From positions 62,001 through 126,000 of the forward strand of contig NZ_JADABY010000007.1 in the NCBI RefSeq assembly GCF_015672735.1: a DNA stretch of 64,000 nucleotides, in the 5' to 3' direction. Made by a program: the position numbers and the translations under genes. The stretch comes from Citrobacter sp. Res13-Sevr-PEB04-36. GTDB taxonomy: Bacteria > Pseudomonadota > Gammaproteobacteria > Enterobacterales > Enterobacteriaceae. Shown here in pieces: positions 46,581 to 61,582 of the stretch. Position 1 is the first letter of the stretch; each line of letters starts with the position of its first letter. The notes beneath the pieces are model-generated. The model saw only the letters and a list, made by a program, of their open reading frames with translations, was not told the origin of the DNA and did no database searches.

Positions 46581-47394
46581 TCGAGTCCATCAGGGCCATT
46601 TAGCCCGTAAACGTTTCGGGCAAAACTTCCTCAACGATCAATTTGTGATCGAAAGTATTGTCTCTGCTATCAACCCGCAAAAGGGCCAGGCCATGGTCGA
46701 AATCGGCCCGGGCCTTGCGGCACTGACCGAGCCGGTAGGTGAACGTCTGGACAAGCTCACGGTCATTGAACTGGACCGCGATCTGGCCGCACGCCTGCAA
46801 ACGCACCCGTTTTTAGGGCCAAAGCTGACTATCTATCAGCAAGACGCCATGACCATGAACTTCGGCGAGTTGTCGCAAACCCTGGGACAGCCGCTGCGCG
46901 TATTTGGTAACCTGCCTTACAACATCTCCACGCCGCTGATGTTCCATCTTTTTACCTATACTGATGCCATTGCCGACATGCATTTCATGTTGCAAAAAGA
47001 AGTGGTCAACCGTCTGGTTGCAGGGCCAAACAGTAAAGCGTATGGTCGACTAACCGTTATGGCACAATATTACTGCCAGGTGATCCCGGTACTCGAAGTG
47101 CCGCCATCAGCGTTCACGCCTGCGCCTAAAGTCGATTCTGCCGTTGTACGCCTGGTCCCTCACGCGACAATGCCGTACCCGGTTAAAGATGTTCGCGTCC
47201 TGAGCCGCATTACCACCGAAGCGTTTAACCAGCGCCGTAAAACGGTACGTAACAGCCTTGGTAATCTGTTCAGCGTTGAAGTACTGACGGAGCTGGGTGT
47301 TGATCCGGCGTTGCGCGCGGAAAATATCTCTGTCGCCCAATACTGCCGGATGGCTAACTATCTGTCAGAAAAAGCGCCATCGAAGGAGAGTTAA
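46573..47394 (+). CDS. rsmA: 16S rRNA m6(2)A1518/A1519 dimethyltransferase (KsgA)
   Basis: RsmA dimethylates two adjacent adenines near the 3' end of 16S rRNA and acts as a late 30S assembly checkpoint. I chose [20 protein letters not shown] (273 residues as in E. coli). The SAM loop [14 protein letters not shown] lies near residue 43, the catalytic NLPYNIS near 113 and the C-terminal [12 protein letters not shown] near 220. It begins within pdxA and is two bases from apaG. Confidence 0.97.
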   Translation: MNNRVHQGHLARKRFGQNFLNDQFVIESIVSAINPQKGQAMVEIGPGLAALTEPVGERLDKLTVIELDRDLAARLQTHPFLGPKLTIYQQDAMTMNFGELSQTLGQPLRVFGNLPYNISTPLMFHLFTYTDAIADMHFMLQKEVVNRLVAGPNSKAYGRLTVMAQYYCQVIPVLEVPPSAFTPAPKVDSAVVRLVPHATMPYPVKDVRVLSRITTEAFNQRRKTVRNSLGNLFSVEVLTELGVDPALRAENISVAQYCRMANYLSEKAPSKES

Positions 47395-47396
47395 GC

Positions 47397-47774
47397 ATGA
47401 TCAATTCGCCCCGAGTGTGTATTCAGGTACAAAGCGTCTATATTGAGGCGCAATCCTCACCTGATGATGAACGTTACGTTTTCGCTTATACCGTAACTAT
47501 TCGCAATTTGGGGCGAGCGCCAGTACAGCTGTTAGGGCGTTACTGGTTAATTACCAATGGTCATGGCCGTGAAACCGAAGTCCAGGGCGAAGGTGTGGTA
47601 GGCGTTCAGCCCCACATTGAGCCCGGCGAAGAGTACCAGTATACCAGCGGTGCGGTGATTGAAACCCCGCTGGGTACCATGCAGGGGCATTACGAAATGA
47701 TTGATGAGCAGGGCGTTGCCTTTACCATCGACATTCCCGTATTCAGGCTCGCCGTTCCAACTCTCATCCACTAA
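47397..47774 (+). CDS. apaG: ApaG (DUF525 family)
   Basis: ApaG is a small beta-sandwich protein (125 residues, same as E. coli) whose biochemical role is unsettled; it is encoded beside the Ap4A hydrolase. Characteristic segments are [20 protein letters not shown] near residue 30 and the [20 protein letters not shown] block near 65. It lies ten bases before apaH in the surA operon. Confidence 0.95.
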   Translation: MINSPRVCIQVQSVYIEAQSSPDDERYVFAYTVTIRNLGRAPVQLLGRYWLITNGHGRETEVQGEGVVGVQPHIEPGEEYQYTSGAVIETPLGTMQGHYEMIDEQGVAFTIDIPVFRLAVPTLIH

Positions 47775-47784
47775 AACAATAGCT

Positions 47785-48633
47785 ATGGCAACATACCTCA
47801 TTGGCGACGTTCATGGTTGTTACGATGAACTGGTAGCCTTGCTGCATCAAGTCAATTTTGCCCCCGGGAAAGATACCTTATGGCTCACCGGCGACCTGGT
47901 CGCTCGTGGGCCCGGCTCTCTGGACGTGCTGCGCTATGTCAAATCGCTCGGCGATAGCGTGCGGTTAGTATTAGGTAATCACGATTTACACCTGCTGGCA
48001 GTGTTTGCAGGCATCAGCCGGAATAAACCCAAAGACAGGCTGGCGTCGCTGCTCGAAGCTCCGGATGCTGATTCGCTGCTGAACTGGCTACGTCGCCAAC
48101 CTCTGTTGCAGGTAGACGAAGAGAAGAAGCTGGTGATGGCGCATGCCGGGATTACGCCACAATGGGATCTACAAACCGCGAAAGACTGCGCCCGGGATGT
48201 CGAAGCGGTACTGTCGAGCGACTCGTATCCGTTCTTCCTCGATGCCATGTATGGCGACATGCCAAATAACTGGACGCCGGAACTGACGGGACTTGCCCGC
48301 CTACGTTTTATTACAAACGCCTTTACCCGTATGCGCTATTGCTTCCCCAACGGCCAGCTGGATATGTACAGCAAAGAGTCGCCGGAAGACGCGCCTGCGC
48401 CGCTGAAACCGTGGTTTGCCATCCCTGGACCGGTAAATGACGCCTATAGTATTGCCTTTGGGCACTGGGCATCGCTGGAAGGTAAAGGGACGCCGGAAGG
48501 GATTTACGCGTTGGATACGGGCTGCTGCTGGGGCGGGGATCTCACCTGTCTACGTTGGGAAGACAAGCAGTACTTTACTCAGCCGTCAAATCGCCATCAG
48601 AGTCTGGATCCCGGCGAGGCGGTAAACGCCTGA
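47785..48633 (+). CDS. apaH: Symmetrical diadenosine tetraphosphatase
   Basis: ApaH cleaves Ap4A to two ADP and also decaps NpN-capped RNA in E. coli. I chose [16 protein letters not shown] (282 residues; E. coli 280); the longer frame overlaps apaG. Metallophosphatase motifs [10 protein letters not shown] (residues 7-16), [10 protein letters not shown] near 36 and GNHDLHLL near 62 are intact, with further metal histidines later. It ends the operon at a REP cluster shared with the convergent folA. Confidence 0.97.
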   Translation: MATYLIGDVHGCYDELVALLHQVNFAPGKDTLWLTGDLVARGPGSLDVLRYVKSLGDSVRLVLGNHDLHLLAVFAGISRNKPKDRLASLLEAPDADSLLNWLRRQPLLQVDEEKKLVMAHAGITPQWDLQTAKDCARDVEAVLSSDSYPFFLDAMYGDMPNNWTPELTGLARLRFITNAFTRMRYCFPNGQLDMYSKESPEDAPAPLKPWFAIPGPVNDAYSIAFGHWASLEGKGTPEGIYALDTGCCWGGDLTCLRWEDKQYFTQPSNRHQSLDPGEAVNA

Positions 48634-48640
48634 AATGTTT

Positions 48641-48721
48641 ATGCCTGATGGCGCTACGCTTATCAGGCCTACTCCAGTGCCGGATGTAGGCCGGATAAGG
48701 CGTTTCACCGCCATCCGGCAT
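48641..48721. repeat. REP/BIME cluster between apaH and folA
   Basis: Two units (GCCTGATGGCGCTACGCTTATCAGGC-type and GTAGGCCGGATAAGGCG...CGCCATCCGGCA) in opposite orientations separate convergent genes. Confidence 0.9.
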
Positions 48722-48729
48722 TGACATGC

Positions 48730-49356
<627 letters not shown>

Positions 49357-49407
49357 TCAAAAACAGCCAATTAGCAGTAAAGTTTGCAGAACATCACACT
49401 TTTTACC

Positions 49408-51270
49408 CTATGCTGACGGTTTCACTTCCGGCTCATCTGCGATGTCGCCCGTATGTTTACCTTCATCCGTGCCTTGCCAGCCATGGCGTTGAATGAGAGA
49501 CAAATGCTGACGATCCTCGGTAATAATTTCACTCAGCATGGCGCTGGTGCGTTTATATACTGCCGCGCGTGAAATCGCGTCGTTTTCACCTTTCACCATC
49601 TCTTCAACCATCAGCATATTGAAGCGACGGAATACATCGGCCCGCTCGCGTGCTTCATAGCGCCCAAGCCCCAGACCTTCCAGCGCCAGACGCCCGGTTT
49701 TTAATGCGCCTTCAAAGGTTTCACGCTCGGGCATCTCGACCCCCGCCTGACGCAGACGGATGTAATGATCAACATCGCGCGCCCGGGCAATAATTTGCAG
49801 GTGCGGGAAATGTGCTTTCACCATTTCGGTCAATTGCAGGCTGGTTTGCGGATCGTCAATAGCGTTAATGATCACCTCCGCTTTCGCGGCACCCGCAGAC
49901 TCCAGCAGATCCATCCGTGTCGCATCGCCATAAAAAACCTTCATACCAAATTTGCGCAGCGTTTCGATATGGTCCGGATCATGATCGAGTACCACCATCT
50001 TCACCCCGCTCGACAACAGCAAACGACCGGTTATCTGACCAAATCGACCAAACCCGGCAATGATCACCCGAGGTTGCTCCTCATCGATTTCATCCGCCTC
50101 ACGCGCTTCACCGGCGGACGATTTTTCCAGACGCGTCAGGACAACCAGTAAAATTGGCGTAGCCGCCATAGACAGCGCCACCGCCAGCGTCAGCGCTTTT
50201 GCCCATTCAGGGTTAAGCACATTGGCCATTTGCGCCGCACCAAACACCACGAAGGCAAACTCACTCCCCTGTCCTAATAATACGGCAAACCAGCGACGTT
50301 GCTTGTTCGGCACCTGCAACGGCTTAGCAATTACCCACAGCATGATGGTTTTGATTGCCAGGAAACCCGCCAGCAGAATAATAATACGCAGCGGATTATC
50401 AATCAGCGTGCCGAAGTCGATAGACATCCCGACGCCGATGAAAAACAGCCCCAGCAACAGCCCTTTAAACGGTTCGATATCGCTTTCCAGGGCATGACGA
50501 TACTCCGAGCTTGCCAGCAACACTCCCGCCAGGAATGCACCCATCGCCATCGACAGGCCCACTTCTTCCAGCAATAAACCGAATCCAAAAACAAGGAACA
50601 GGGCAACGGCGCTGAACACCTCCCGCAGCCCGGAGCGCGCGACAAAACGCAGGGCCGGTCGTGTGACATATCGCCCCAGCACCACCACCAATGCCAGCGC
50701 ACCAGCCACTTTCAGCGCTGACAGCGCAAACGCCCCAAGCGTGGTTGACGCCCCGCTCGCCGCCAGCAGCGGGATCATGGCAACTAGCGGAATGGCGGCA
50801 ATATCCTGGAACAGCAGCACGGCAAATGCGCTGCGTCCCAATTGCGACACCATCAAGTTACGTTCATTCATCGCTTGCATGGCGATAGCCGTGGAGGATA
50901 GTGCCAGCGTCATGCCAATCAGTTCTGCCACCTGCCAGCGCAGGCCAAGGAACATACAGAACAGACCAATCAATCCACCACAAACCACCATTTGCAATGC
51001 GCCGCCGCCAAACACCGAGGCACGTAGCTTCCACAAGCGCTGTGGGTCGAGTTCCAGACCGATGACAAACAGCATCAGCACCACGCCGATTTCTGCAAAA
51101 TGCAGGATAGATTCAGCGTCCGTCACCAGTCTTAAACCCCACGGGCCGATGATGCACCCTGCAATGAGATACCCCAGCACCGACCCTAACCCCAACCGGA
51201 CCGCAATCGGTACAATCAACGCCGCTGAACCAAGATATATCAGCGCCTGTATCAGAGTATGACTATCCAT
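49408..51270 (-). CDS. kefC: KefC, glutathione-gated K+/H+ antiporter
   Basis: KefC releases K+ and acidifies the cytoplasm when electrophile-glutathione adducts bind. The 620-residue protein has a CPA2 antiporter membrane domain (about 12 spans, residues 5-380) and a cytoplasmic RCK/KTN domain with the nucleotide-binding glycine motif [16 protein letters not shown] near residue 402. A C-terminal tail follows. Its start lies eight bases inside the end of kefF, its activating partner. Confidence 0.97.
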   Translation of the reverse strand: MDSHTLIQALIYLGSAALIVPIAVRLGLGSVLGYLIAGCIIGPWGLRLVTDAESILHFAEIGVVLMLFVIGLELDPQRLWKLRASVFGGGALQMVVCGGLIGLFCMFLGLRWQVAELIGMTLALSSTAIAMQAMNERNLMVSQLGRSAFAVLLFQDIAAIPLVAMIPLLAASGASTTLGAFALSALKVAGALALVVVLGRYVTRPALRFVARSGLREVFSAVALFLVFGFGLLLEEVGLSMAMGAFLAGVLLASSEYRHALESDIEPFKGLLLGLFFIGVGMSIDFGTLIDNPLRIIILLAGFLAIKTIMLWVIAKPLQVPNKQRRWFAVLLGQGSEFAFVVFGAAQMANVLNPEWAKALTLAVALSMAATPILLVVLTRLEKSSAGEAREADEIDEEQPRVIIAGFGRFGQITGRLLLSSGVKMVVLDHDPDHIETLRKFGMKVFYGDATRMDLLESAGAAKAEVIINAIDDPQTSLQLTEMVKAHFPHLQIIARARDVDHYIRLRQAGVEMPERETFEGALKTGRLALEGLGLGRYEARERADVFRRFNMLMVEEMVKGENDAISRAAVYKRTSAMLSEIITEDRQHLSLIQRHGWQGTDEGKHTGDIADEPEVKPSA

Positions 51271-51793
51271 GATGTGTCTCCTGCCATTCCATTAAGCGCT
51301 GCTTGTAATGCCGCGCCTGCGCCTGCAGCGTTTCGTCGTCACAGATGAACGTACAGTGCATCGCAAAAGGCGGCAGCCACTTAAGACCGCAATATAACGC
51401 CGTGGCCTGCAAAGGCTGGGAAAGCACGTCAAACCCCGGATGGGCGCCGATATCAAAATGATTTTCACCGCCGCCGGTGGTGACCGCCCACAGCAAATGT
51501 TTACCGTGCAGCGCGGTACCGCCATGACCATACGCCCAGCCGTGGGCAAGAACTTTGTCCATCCACAGTTTGAGGAGAGGCGGCGTGCTGTACCACTGCA
51601 TGGGATGCTGCCAGACGATAAGGCTCGCGCGTGAAAGCGCGTCTTGTTCCGCGGCGATGTCGATATTGAAGTCGGGGTAAAGCTGGTAGAGCGAACGAAC
51701 CTCTACACCCTCCAGCGCCCTTGCCTGCTCAAGCATCCGCTTATTCGCATGCGAATGCTGCGGATAGGGATGTGCATAAATGATGAGAATCAT
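51263..51793 (-). CDS. kefF: KefF, ancillary quinone oxidoreductase for KefC
   Basis: KefF is a flavodoxin-like FMN protein that binds KefC, is needed for its full activity and reduces quinones. The 176-residue product starts [18 protein letters not shown], the typical phosphate loop, and has [21 protein letters not shown] near residue 60 and [18 protein letters not shown] near 110. It overlaps kefC by eight bases, so stoichiometric expression is likely. Confidence 0.96.
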   Translation of the reverse strand: MILIIYAHPYPQHSHANKRMLEQARALEGVEVRSLYQLYPDFNIDIAAEQDALSRASLIVWQHPMQWYSTPPLLKLWMDKVLAHGWAYGHGGTALHGKHLLWAVTTGGGENHFDIGAHPGFDVLSQPLQATALYCGLKWLPPFAMHCTFICDDETLQAQARHYKQRLMEWQETHHG

Positions 51794-51897
51794 GATTAGC
51801 CTGCTATCACTGCATTATTGTAATACCAGTGAGTTTAGTCAGTTAATCAGCAGGCTAAAAGTCAATATTATTGAGTAGCTGAATGGAGAAAACTGAA

Positions 51898-52131
51898 TTA
51901 GTTGTCGAGTTCGCTCATATCTTTCACTTGATCGCGGTTAATTTGTTCCGTTTTACCGGTTTCCGCATTTTCATACGACACCAGGCCAGTATCGTCATCC
52001 ACCTGCGGCTTGCCGTCGGTAACGATAGTTTTACCGTCGGTCGTTTTAACCGCCTGGTTTGAGGAACAACCGGCGACGGTGAACAGCGCTGCTGCGGTAA
52101 AAATCGAGGTGATCAGAATATGTTTTTGCAT
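51898..52131 (-). CDS. YgdI/YgdR-family (DUF903) small lipoprotein
   Basis: The 77-residue protein has a type II signal peptide with the lipobox TVAGC, cysteine 22. Serine follows at the +2 position, suggesting the outer membrane. The mature part contains the YgdI/YgdR pattern TDGKTIVTDGKPQVDDDTG then SYENAETGKTEQINRD. GGGAG is six bases before the ATG. No function is established for the family. E. coli K-12 has no gene here between kefF and yaaU, so this is an additional paralogue in this lineage. Confidence 0.88.
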   Translation of the reverse strand: MQKHILITSIFTAAALFTVAGCSSNQAVKTTDGKTIVTDGKPQVDDDTGLVSYENAETGKTEQINRDQVKDMSELDN

Positions 52132-52221
52132 GGTGTTCTCCCTGCTTTTCAGTCATTTTCAGTGATATACCGATTAAGCTTAGACTAACTGACTGAGGAA
52201 CAGGGAAAATACAGAACACTC

Positions 52222-53565
52222 CTAATGGGTCACTCTCGACACAGGCTTACTGCGGATCGTCATTTGGCTGGTCTGAGCCAGCGTCATCCCCCGCGTTTCT
52301 GGCGCATAGGCAATAGAAACCAGCAGACCAATCAGCGAAATCCCGGCCCCCATTAGCATTACGTGGCTGATCCCGTATTTGGTGATGAGGACAGGCAGCG
52401 CCCAGGTGGAAACAATGGTCCCTACCCGGCTTAGCGACATAATCACCCCGACGGCTGACGCACGAATATCGGTAGGGAACAGCTCATTGGGATACAGCCA
52501 CTGAAGATTCCCCGGCCCTCCCGAGAAAAACGCATACACAGCAAACGCCAGCACCACCAGCCAGACGCCCATATCCGGGATCAACCCCAACGCAGCCAGC
52601 GCCAGCGTCATCATAATAAAGCTGCCGATCAACAGCGGTCGACGACCCGCGCTGTTGAGCCAGAACATCGGCGGAATACAGCCCAGCATAAAGAACAAGC
52701 TAATCACCACGTTACCCAGTGCAGCGCTTTTCCCAACGCCGAGGCCGAGCAGCCCGACAATTTGTGGACCGAAGGTGTAAATGGCGAACATCGGAATCAC
52801 CTGGCAGGTCCAGATGGCGGCAACAAACAGGACAAACGGAAAATGGCGGCGATTAAACAACTGGAGAAAGCGTGTTTCCTGCGGTGCTTCTTCGTCGAAC
52901 ACCACCGGCTCGCCGAACAGCTTGATCATCATCGCTTCACACTCTTTAACCCGACCTTTACGCAGCAGCCAGCGCGGCGATTCGGGAAGGTCAAAGCGAC
53001 CGATGAGGATCAAAATGCAGGGGATCACCGCACTCCCCAGCATCCAGCGCCATCCGCCCTCGACATCATACAGCCAGTAACCGACCAGATCGGCACAGGT
53101 TGCACCGACATACCACATGGCGGCAATAAAACCGATGGAGAAGGCGCGCTGGCGAGTATTAGAAAATTCGGTGATCATGGAAGTGGCTATCGGATAATCA
53201 GCACCAATCACCACCCCAATCAGCACCCGCATCACCAACAATTCAACGGGGGACGTCACAAACATCGTTGCCGCCGATATCACGCCAATGGCGATGATAT
53301 CGATGATAAACATTTTGCGCCGCCCAACTTTGTCAGAGATATAGCCAAACAGCGACGTGCCGACAAACAGCCCAGCCAGAGTTCCGGCTCCCAGCAGACC
53401 AATCCACTCAGCATCCAGGTTCAATGCCGGTGTAAGCTGCTCCAGCGCAACGCCAATCATCACCAACACATAGCCATCCAGAAACGGTCCGCCGCTTCCC
53501 CACAGCATTATCCGGCGGTGAATAGAGGTGAATTTGATGTCATCAAAGTTCCTGGGCTGCTGCAT
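52222..53565 (-). CDS. yaaU: YaaU, MFS transporter of the sugar porter type
   Basis: A 447-residue (E. coli 443) inner-membrane transporter with twelve predicted spans; its substrate is not known. Sugar-porter-like signatures are visible: GYISDKVGRRKM near residue 74, the LPESPRWLLRKGR motif near 197 and the matching C-terminal half. It is on the same strand just downstream of fixX, across a REP cluster, which may hint at co-expression with carnitine metabolism, but that is only positional. Confidence 0.92.
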   Translation of the reverse strand: MQQPRNFDDIKFTSIHRRIMLWGSGGPFLDGYVLVMIGVALEQLTPALNLDAEWIGLLGAGTLAGLFVGTSLFGYISDKVGRRKMFIIDIIAIGVISAATMFVTSPVELLVMRVLIGVVIGADYPIATSMITEFSNTRQRAFSIGFIAAMWYVGATCADLVGYWLYDVEGGWRWMLGSAVIPCILILIGRFDLPESPRWLLRKGRVKECEAMMIKLFGEPVVFDEEAPQETRFLQLFNRRHFPFVLFVAAIWTCQVIPMFAIYTFGPQIVGLLGLGVGKSAALGNVVISLFFMLGCIPPMFWLNSAGRRPLLIGSFIMMTLALAALGLIPDMGVWLVVLAFAVYAFFSGGPGNLQWLYPNELFPTDIRASAVGVIMSLSRVGTIVSTWALPVLITKYGISHVMLMGAGISLIGLLVSIAYAPETRGMTLAQTSQMTIRSKPVSRVTH

Positions 53566-53590
53566 GGTGATGTCCTGTTTTATTTAACTT

Positions 53591-53669
53591 AATGCCTGAT
53601 GGCGCTGCGCTTATCAGGCCTACGTACTGTGCCTGTAGGCCGGATAAGGCGAAGCCGCCATCCGGCACC
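53591..53669. repeat. REP/BIME cluster between fixX and yaaU
   Basis: Two units in opposite orientation (GCCTGATGGCGCTGCGCTTATCAGGC-type and TGTAGGCCGGATAAGGCG...GCCATCCGGCA) follow the fix operon. Confidence 0.9.
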
Positions 53670-53673
53670 AGGT

Positions 53674-53961
53674 TTAGCCGTAGCGGAATTCCACGCCAAA
53701 GGTGCCGCGCGGGTATTCCCATTTCTCCAGCGCCGTATCGAGACCGAGAATTCGACAGGTACCGCATTCCAGGCAACCGGCGTAATCAAAACGCACGCTG
53801 CCGTCATCCTGCTTTTTATACAAACCGGCTGGGCAGGCTTTGATCAACACCTCCAGCACCTGCTTATCAGGCTGAGTCTTCAGAATGATGTGCGGACTTT
53901 CTTCATCGACATTGAATTTATTGACGCCCAGCTTGACGTCCACATTGACGGGAGAAGTCAT
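53674..53961 (-). CDS. fixX: FixX, ferredoxin-like protein
   Basis: FixX is a small ferredoxin-like partner of FixC in the electron path to crotonobetaine reduction. The 95-residue protein has cysteines in CPAGLYK and the cluster YAGCLECGTCRIL, matching the 4Fe-4S domain of ETF-quinone oxidoreductases. It overlaps fixC by four bases and ends the fix operon. Confidence 0.95.
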   Translation of the reverse strand: MTSPVNVDVKLGVNKFNVDEESPHIILKTQPDKQVLEVLIKACPAGLYKKQDDGSVRFDYAGCLECGTCRILGLDTALEKWEYPRGTFGVEFRYG

Positions 53962-55244
53962 AATACGGTCACTCCTTTAAGGCCATCTTTCATCAGGTTG
54001 ATGAAGCCCACTTTCTTCGCATGACGCAGCAATGTCTTACGCACAGGGACCGGCGCTGAGCCATCGACGGTGAACAGGTCGCGGGCGATATTGACCACCA
54101 TTTCTGGATAGGCGGTAAACATACGAGGGTTATCGAGGAACGCGGGTAGCTTCTGATACATGCGCATATCGCGCATAGGACCATCATCCAGATGCTGGTG
54201 ATATTCACCAAGCGCCTGTTTGCTAAAGTCGTCACGTTTCATGGCTGAAAGTACCGTTTTAGCTGCCGCTTCACCTGCCGAGATAGCCAAATCCATACCG
54301 CGAATGGTGAAGCCAAGGTTCATACACATTCCGGCAGCATCACCGGCAATGAGTACACCGTCGCCCACCAGCTCCGGCTGCATATTCATCCCGGCTTCCG
54401 GCACCACGTGAGCGGCATATTCCACCAACTTGCCACCGGCAATCAGCGGTGCAACGGCCGGGTGCTGTTTGAAATCTTCCAGCATTTGTGGAACCGATTT
54501 TTTCGCGTCTTTCAGGTGATGAAGGCCGCATACCAGCCCCAAAGAAACGGTGGTTTCATTAGTATAGAGGAAGCCACCGCCCATCAGACCGTCGGTTGGC
54601 GCCCCGGCAAACAGACAGGCTGCGCCTTCGTTGCCCTGCAGATGAAAGCGGTCTTCAATCACCGATTTCGGTAATTCGATAAGCTCCTTCACACCAACGG
54701 CAACATGTGCCGCCTCAACGCGCCTGGCCATGCCCAACTTTTCTGCCAGCAAAGAATTCACGCCGTCGGCGAGAATCACCACTTTTGCTTCAAGGATGTC
54801 GCCATCGGCTTCCACGCCCACAACTTTGCCATCACGCTGGACGACGTTATCCACGCGAATACCTGTGATCAACTGGGCTCCAGCCTCTTCAGCCTGTTCC
54901 ATTAGCCAGGCGTCAAATTTACTGCGCAATACGGAATAGGAAACTTGCGACGCCGTCGCTTCTTCTCCGTTGCAGTAATCCATCGTCATCGCCCCTTTTT
55001 CAGTCATAAAGGCGAGTTTTTCGTGGGTGATTATGCGTTCAATGGGAGCATGCTCAGCAAAACCGGGGATGATACGCTCCAGGCTATGCGCATACATGCG
55101 ACCACCGGTGACATTCTTCGCGCCAGCAGAATTGCCGCGCTCGATAACCAGCACCTGTGCACCTTCGCGAGCGAGCACCAGCGCCGCAACCGAACCGGCC
55201 AGGCCTGCACCCACGATAATGGCATCAAAGATATCTTCGGACAT
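53958..55244 (-). CDS. fixC: FixC, ETF-quinone oxidoreductase-like flavoprotein
   Basis: FixC is an FAD protein thought to pass electrons to or from the FixAB flavoprotein during anaerobic carnitine reduction. The 428-residue length is normal. The N-terminal dinucleotide fold is DAIIVGAGLAGSVAALVLAR (residues 6-25) and the second FAD motif is GVLIAGDAAGMCMNLGFTIRG near 295. It sits 49 bases after fixB and overlaps fixX by four. Confidence 0.96.
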   Translation of the reverse strand: MSEDIFDAIIVGAGLAGSVAALVLAREGAQVLVIERGNSAGAKNVTGGRMYAHSLERIIPGFAEHAPIERIITHEKLAFMTEKGAMTMDYCNGEEATASQVSYSVLRSKFDAWLMEQAEEAGAQLITGIRVDNVVQRDGKVVGVEADGDILEAKVVILADGVNSLLAEKLGMARRVEAAHVAVGVKELIELPKSVIEDRFHLQGNEGAACLFAGAPTDGLMGGGFLYTNETTVSLGLVCGLHHLKDAKKSVPQMLEDFKQHPAVAPLIAGGKLVEYAAHVVPEAGMNMQPELVGDGVLIAGDAAGMCMNLGFTIRGMDLAISAGEAAAKTVLSAMKRDDFSKQALGEYHQHLDDGPMRDMRMYQKLPAFLDNPRMFTAYPEMVVNIARDLFTVDGSAPVPVRKTLLRHAKKVGFINLMKDGLKGVTVL

Positions 55245-55293
55245 AAGTACTCCTCTCAGCGGCAGAGTACTGTCGTACTCTGCCCGGAATGGT

Positions 55294-56235
55294 TTAGCGC
55301 GCTAATGCGGCCGTCAGCGCAGGCAGGATCTTCAGCGCATCGCCAACGATGCCAAAGTCTGCGTACTGGAAGATCGGGGCATTTTTGTCTTTGTTGATGG
55401 CAAAAATCGTCTGTGCGCCGTTCGCGCCCACCATGTGCTGAATCTGCCCGGAGATCCCCACCGCCAGATACAGCTCAGGCTTGAGCATCAGATTGGAGAT
55501 ACCGACGTAGCGTTCATGCTCCATCCACTTCTCGTTTTCCGCCACCGGACGGGAACAGGCCAGCTCAGCGCCCATGGCCTGACACAGCGCTTCCGCCAGC
55601 GAGATATTCTCTTTGCTGCCAATACCGCGTCCCACGCTGACCACCAGTCGCGCTTTGTCGAGATCGACGCTGTTGCTCTTACGCGCCTGCGTGGCGGTGC
55701 GGGTGACCGCGACAGCCGGGGTCTGCCACTGCACCTCATGCCTCTCGCCGCTGCGGGACGAATCTGGCTGTATCGCATCAAACGTTCCGCTGCCGAGCGT
55801 AACCACCGCAAATGGTGAGGTGATGGTTTCCGCCCCCATTGCCAGACCGCCATACACCATGTGTTTGACCGCCATATTGCCGTCCTGCACCGTCACCGCG
55901 CTGGCATCGTTAGACACCGCAGCCGACAAGCGAAAGCCCAGCTTTGCCGCCAGCAGTTTGCCGCGACGCGTATTCGGCAGCAGTACTGCACCACCTTCAC
56001 TGTGCTGACGAATGGTCTGGGCCATCACGCCCGCATAATCTTCAATCATCCGGTCATCTGGCTTACCGCTGAGCAGCCAAACATGGTTGGCGCCCAGCTG
56101 AATTGCCATCGCACTCTCAGCCTCGTTCAATACGAACGCGTTAATTTTTTCACCTAAAGCCTGCGCGCCATTCATCAGTTCCGGCAGACGAGAAGGGGTA
56201 TCGCTGAATACCCAGACACTGGAAAACTTGTTCAT
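55294..56235 (-). CDS. fixB: FixB, electron transfer flavoprotein alpha subunit
   Basis: FixB is the FAD-binding large subunit of the carnitine ETF. The 313-residue protein contains the ETF-alpha C-terminal motif, seen here as [32 protein letters not shown] split across about residues 255-290, and [15 protein letters not shown] at the end. It follows fixA by 15 bases and partners it as a heterodimer. Confidence 0.96.
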   Translation of the reverse strand: MNKFSSVWVFSDTPSRLPELMNGAQALGEKINAFVLNEAESAMAIQLGANHVWLLSGKPDDRMIEDYAGVMAQTIRQHSEGGAVLLPNTRRGKLLAAKLGFRLSAAVSNDASAVTVQDGNMAVKHMVYGGLAMGAETITSPFAVVTLGSGTFDAIQPDSSRSGERHEVQWQTPAVAVTRTATQARKSNSVDLDKARLVVSVGRGIGSKENISLAEALCQAMGAELACSRPVAENEKWMEHERYVGISNLMLKPELYLAVGISGQIQHMVGANGAQTIFAINKDKNAPIFQYADFGIVGDALKILPALTAALAR

Positions 56236-56250
56236 AACATCCCCTGATAA

Positions 56251-57021
56251 TTAAATGATTTTGCGCAGATTCTCGACAAACACGGCAATCTGTTCTTCAC
56301 CGTCACCTTCAATCACAACACGCTGACGCTCGCGTTGCTTCGGTGCAGCAACCTGTTGGACGGAATACGCATCCACGCTATTTAGCGCAATATCCACTGG
56401 CGACCAGACCTGAACCGGTTTTTTCGCTGCGCCAAGAATGGCTTTCATGGAAGGGATTTGTGGTGTGTTGATGTCGGTAGAGACCGCAATCACCGCCGGA
56501 AGCGGGATGCTCAGGGTTTCAATTTCATCTTCCAGCTCACGTTCTACCGTGAGGGTGTTTTCCGTCAGCGAGAGGATCTTGCTGACGCCGTTAATCGCCG
56601 GGATATTCAACGTTTCGCCCACCAGCAGACCGACCTGCTGCGCATAGAGATCGGAAGACCCATCGCCGCAGATAATCAGATCAAAACCAGATTTTTGTGC
56701 CGCGGCAGCCAGCGCTGTCGCCGTCTGCTGTGGCAGCGCCTGTTCGAACCTATCGTCAATCACCACGATCAATTCATCAGGGCCACGAGAAAGCACATCT
56801 TTGCGCCCTTTAGCATTGGTCAACGCTTTGCCACCCACGCTCAGCGCAACAACCTGAGCCTCTCCCAACTGCTGTTTTAACTGGCAGGCAGCTTCTATCG
56901 CATTCAGATCGTACTGACTAATTTTGGCGTCAGCCTTGCTGAGATCCAGAGAACCATCAGCATTATTAATCACAATATCCTGTTCATCAGGCACGCATTT
57001 GTAGCAAGTAATTATCTTCAT
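56251..57021 (-). CDS. fixA: FixA, electron transfer flavoprotein beta subunit
   Basis: FixA pairs with FixB to carry electrons to CaiA. I chose the [16 protein letters not shown] start (256 residues as in E. coli), which has GGAGA four bases upstream; the frame stays open 39 codons further into the promoter region but that part has no family similarity. The ETF-beta segment [16 protein letters not shown]-type sequence is seen at about residue 113 ([18 protein letters not shown]). It is first in the operon, divergent from caiT. Confidence 0.96.
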   Translation of the reverse strand: MKIITCYKCVPDEQDIVINNADGSLDLSKADAKISQYDLNAIEAACQLKQQLGEAQVVALSVGGKALTNAKGRKDVLSRGPDELIVVIDDRFEQALPQQTATALAAAAQKSGFDLIICGDGSSDLYAQQVGLLVGETLNIPAINGVSKILSLTENTLTVERELEDEIETLSIPLPAVIAVSTDINTPQIPSMKAILGAAKKPVQVWSPVDIALNSVDAYSVQQVAAPKQRERQRVVIEGDGEEQIAVFVENLRKII

Positions 57022-59020
<1,999 letters not shown>

Positions 59021-59053
59021 GTTTAATTAACCCATTACTGAAGAGGCTTGAAG

Positions 59054-60196
59054 ATGGATTTCAATTTGAATGACGAGCAGGAACTGTTTGTCGCAGGTAT
59101 TCGTGAACTGATGGCCAGTGAGAACTGGGAAGCTTACTTTGCCGAGTGCGATCGTGACAGCGTCTACCCGGAACGTTTTGTAAAAGCGCTGGCGGATATG
59201 GGTATCGATAGCCTGCTGATCCCGGAAGAACACGGCGGTCTGGAAGCCGGTTTCGTCACCGTTGCCGCGGTATGGATGGAATTGGGTCGCCTTGGCGCAC
59301 CGACTTACGTGCTGTATCAATTACCGGGGGGTTTTAACACATTCCTGCGTGAAGGTACCCAGGAACAAATTGATAAAATCATGGCATTCCAGGGCACCGG
59401 TAAGCAGATGTGGAACTCCGCCATTACCGAACCGGGAGCAGGATCGGATGTTGGCAGTCTGAAAACCACTTATACACGCAAAGATGGTAAGGTTTATCTT
59501 AATGGCAGTAAGTGCTTTATCACCAGTAGCGCCTACACCCCGTATGTTGTGGTAATGGCACGAGATGGTGCTTCACCGGATAAACCTGTTTACACCGAGT
59601 GGTTTGTTGATATGAGCAAGGCCGGTATCAAGGTCAACAAGCTGGAGAAGCTCGGCCTGCGCATGGACAGTTGCTGTGAAATTACTTTTGATGACGTCGA
59701 ACTGGATGAAAAAGACATGTTCGGTCGGGAAGGTAATGGCTTTAACCGCGTGAAAGAAGAGTTTGACCACGAACGTTTCCTCGTCGCCCTGACCAACTAC
59801 GGTACGGCAATGTGCGCCTTTGAAGATGCGGCGCGCTACGCCAATCAGCGCGTCCAGTTTGGCGAAGCGATCGGTCGTTTCCAGCTAATTCAGGAGAAGT
59901 TTGCACATATGGCGATCAAACTGAACTCCATGAAAAACATGCTGCTGGAAGCCGCGTGGAAAGCAGATAACGGCACCATTACCTCGGGAGATGCGGCGAT
60001 GTGCAAATACTTCTGCGCCAACGCCGCGTTTGAGGTCGTAGACAGCGCCATGCAGGTACTGGGCGGCGTGGGTATTGCGGGCAATCATCGCATCACGCGC
60101 TTCTGGCGTGACCTACGCGTTGACCGTGTTTCCGGTGGCTCTGATGAAATGCAGATCCTGACGTTGGGTCGTGCGGTACTCAAGCAATACCGCTAA
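59054..60196 (+). CDS. caiA: Crotonobetainyl-CoA reductase
   Basis: CaiA reduces crotonobetainyl-CoA to gamma-butyrobetainyl-CoA with electrons from FixAB. I chose [13 protein letters not shown] (380 residues as in E. coli), seven bases after AGAGG. It is an acyl-CoA dehydrogenase family flavoprotein, with the FAD/substrate segment [20 protein letters not shown] near residue 120, the [20 protein letters not shown] helix near 263 and the C-terminal [20 protein letters not shown] cluster separates it from caiB. Confidence 0.97.
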   Translation: MDFNLNDEQELFVAGIRELMASENWEAYFAECDRDSVYPERFVKALADMGIDSLLIPEEHGGLEAGFVTVAAVWMELGRLGAPTYVLYQLPGGFNTFLREGTQEQIDKIMAFQGTGKQMWNSAITEPGAGSDVGSLKTTYTRKDGKVYLNGSKCFITSSAYTPYVVVMARDGASPDKPVYTEWFVDMSKAGIKVNKLEKLGLRMDSCCEITFDDVELDEKDMFGREGNGFNRVKEEFDHERFLVALTNYGTAMCAFEDAARYANQRVQFGEAIGRFQLIQEKFAHMAIKLNSMKNMLLEAAWKADNGTITSGDAAMCKYFCANAAFEVVDSAMQVLGGVGIAGNHRITRFWRDLRVDRVSGGSDEMQILTLGRAVLKQYR

Positions 60197-60208
60197 TTCA
60201 GCACGATT

Positions 60209-60280
60209 CGTAGGCCGGAAAAGGCGTTTACGCCGCCATCCGGCAACATGCCCGGTGACACTGTGCTTACCGGGCCTACA
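60209..60280. repeat. REP/BIME cluster within the cai operon
   Basis: A unit TAGGCCGGAAAAGGCG...CGCCATCCGGCA and a second divergent unit GCCCGGTGACACTGTGCTTACCGGGC lie between caiA and caiB. The spacer mRNA should form stable hairpins that may set different expression for the distal genes. Confidence 0.88.
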
Positions 60281-60298
60281 AAAAATGCCAGGAGCTAA

Positions 60299-61519
<1,221 letters not shown>

Positions 61520-61582
61520 ACGCGATGCGCTGACTAGCTTTGCGGGTTAGCGCTCACGCCTGATTTCAGTGGATAAGGTAAA

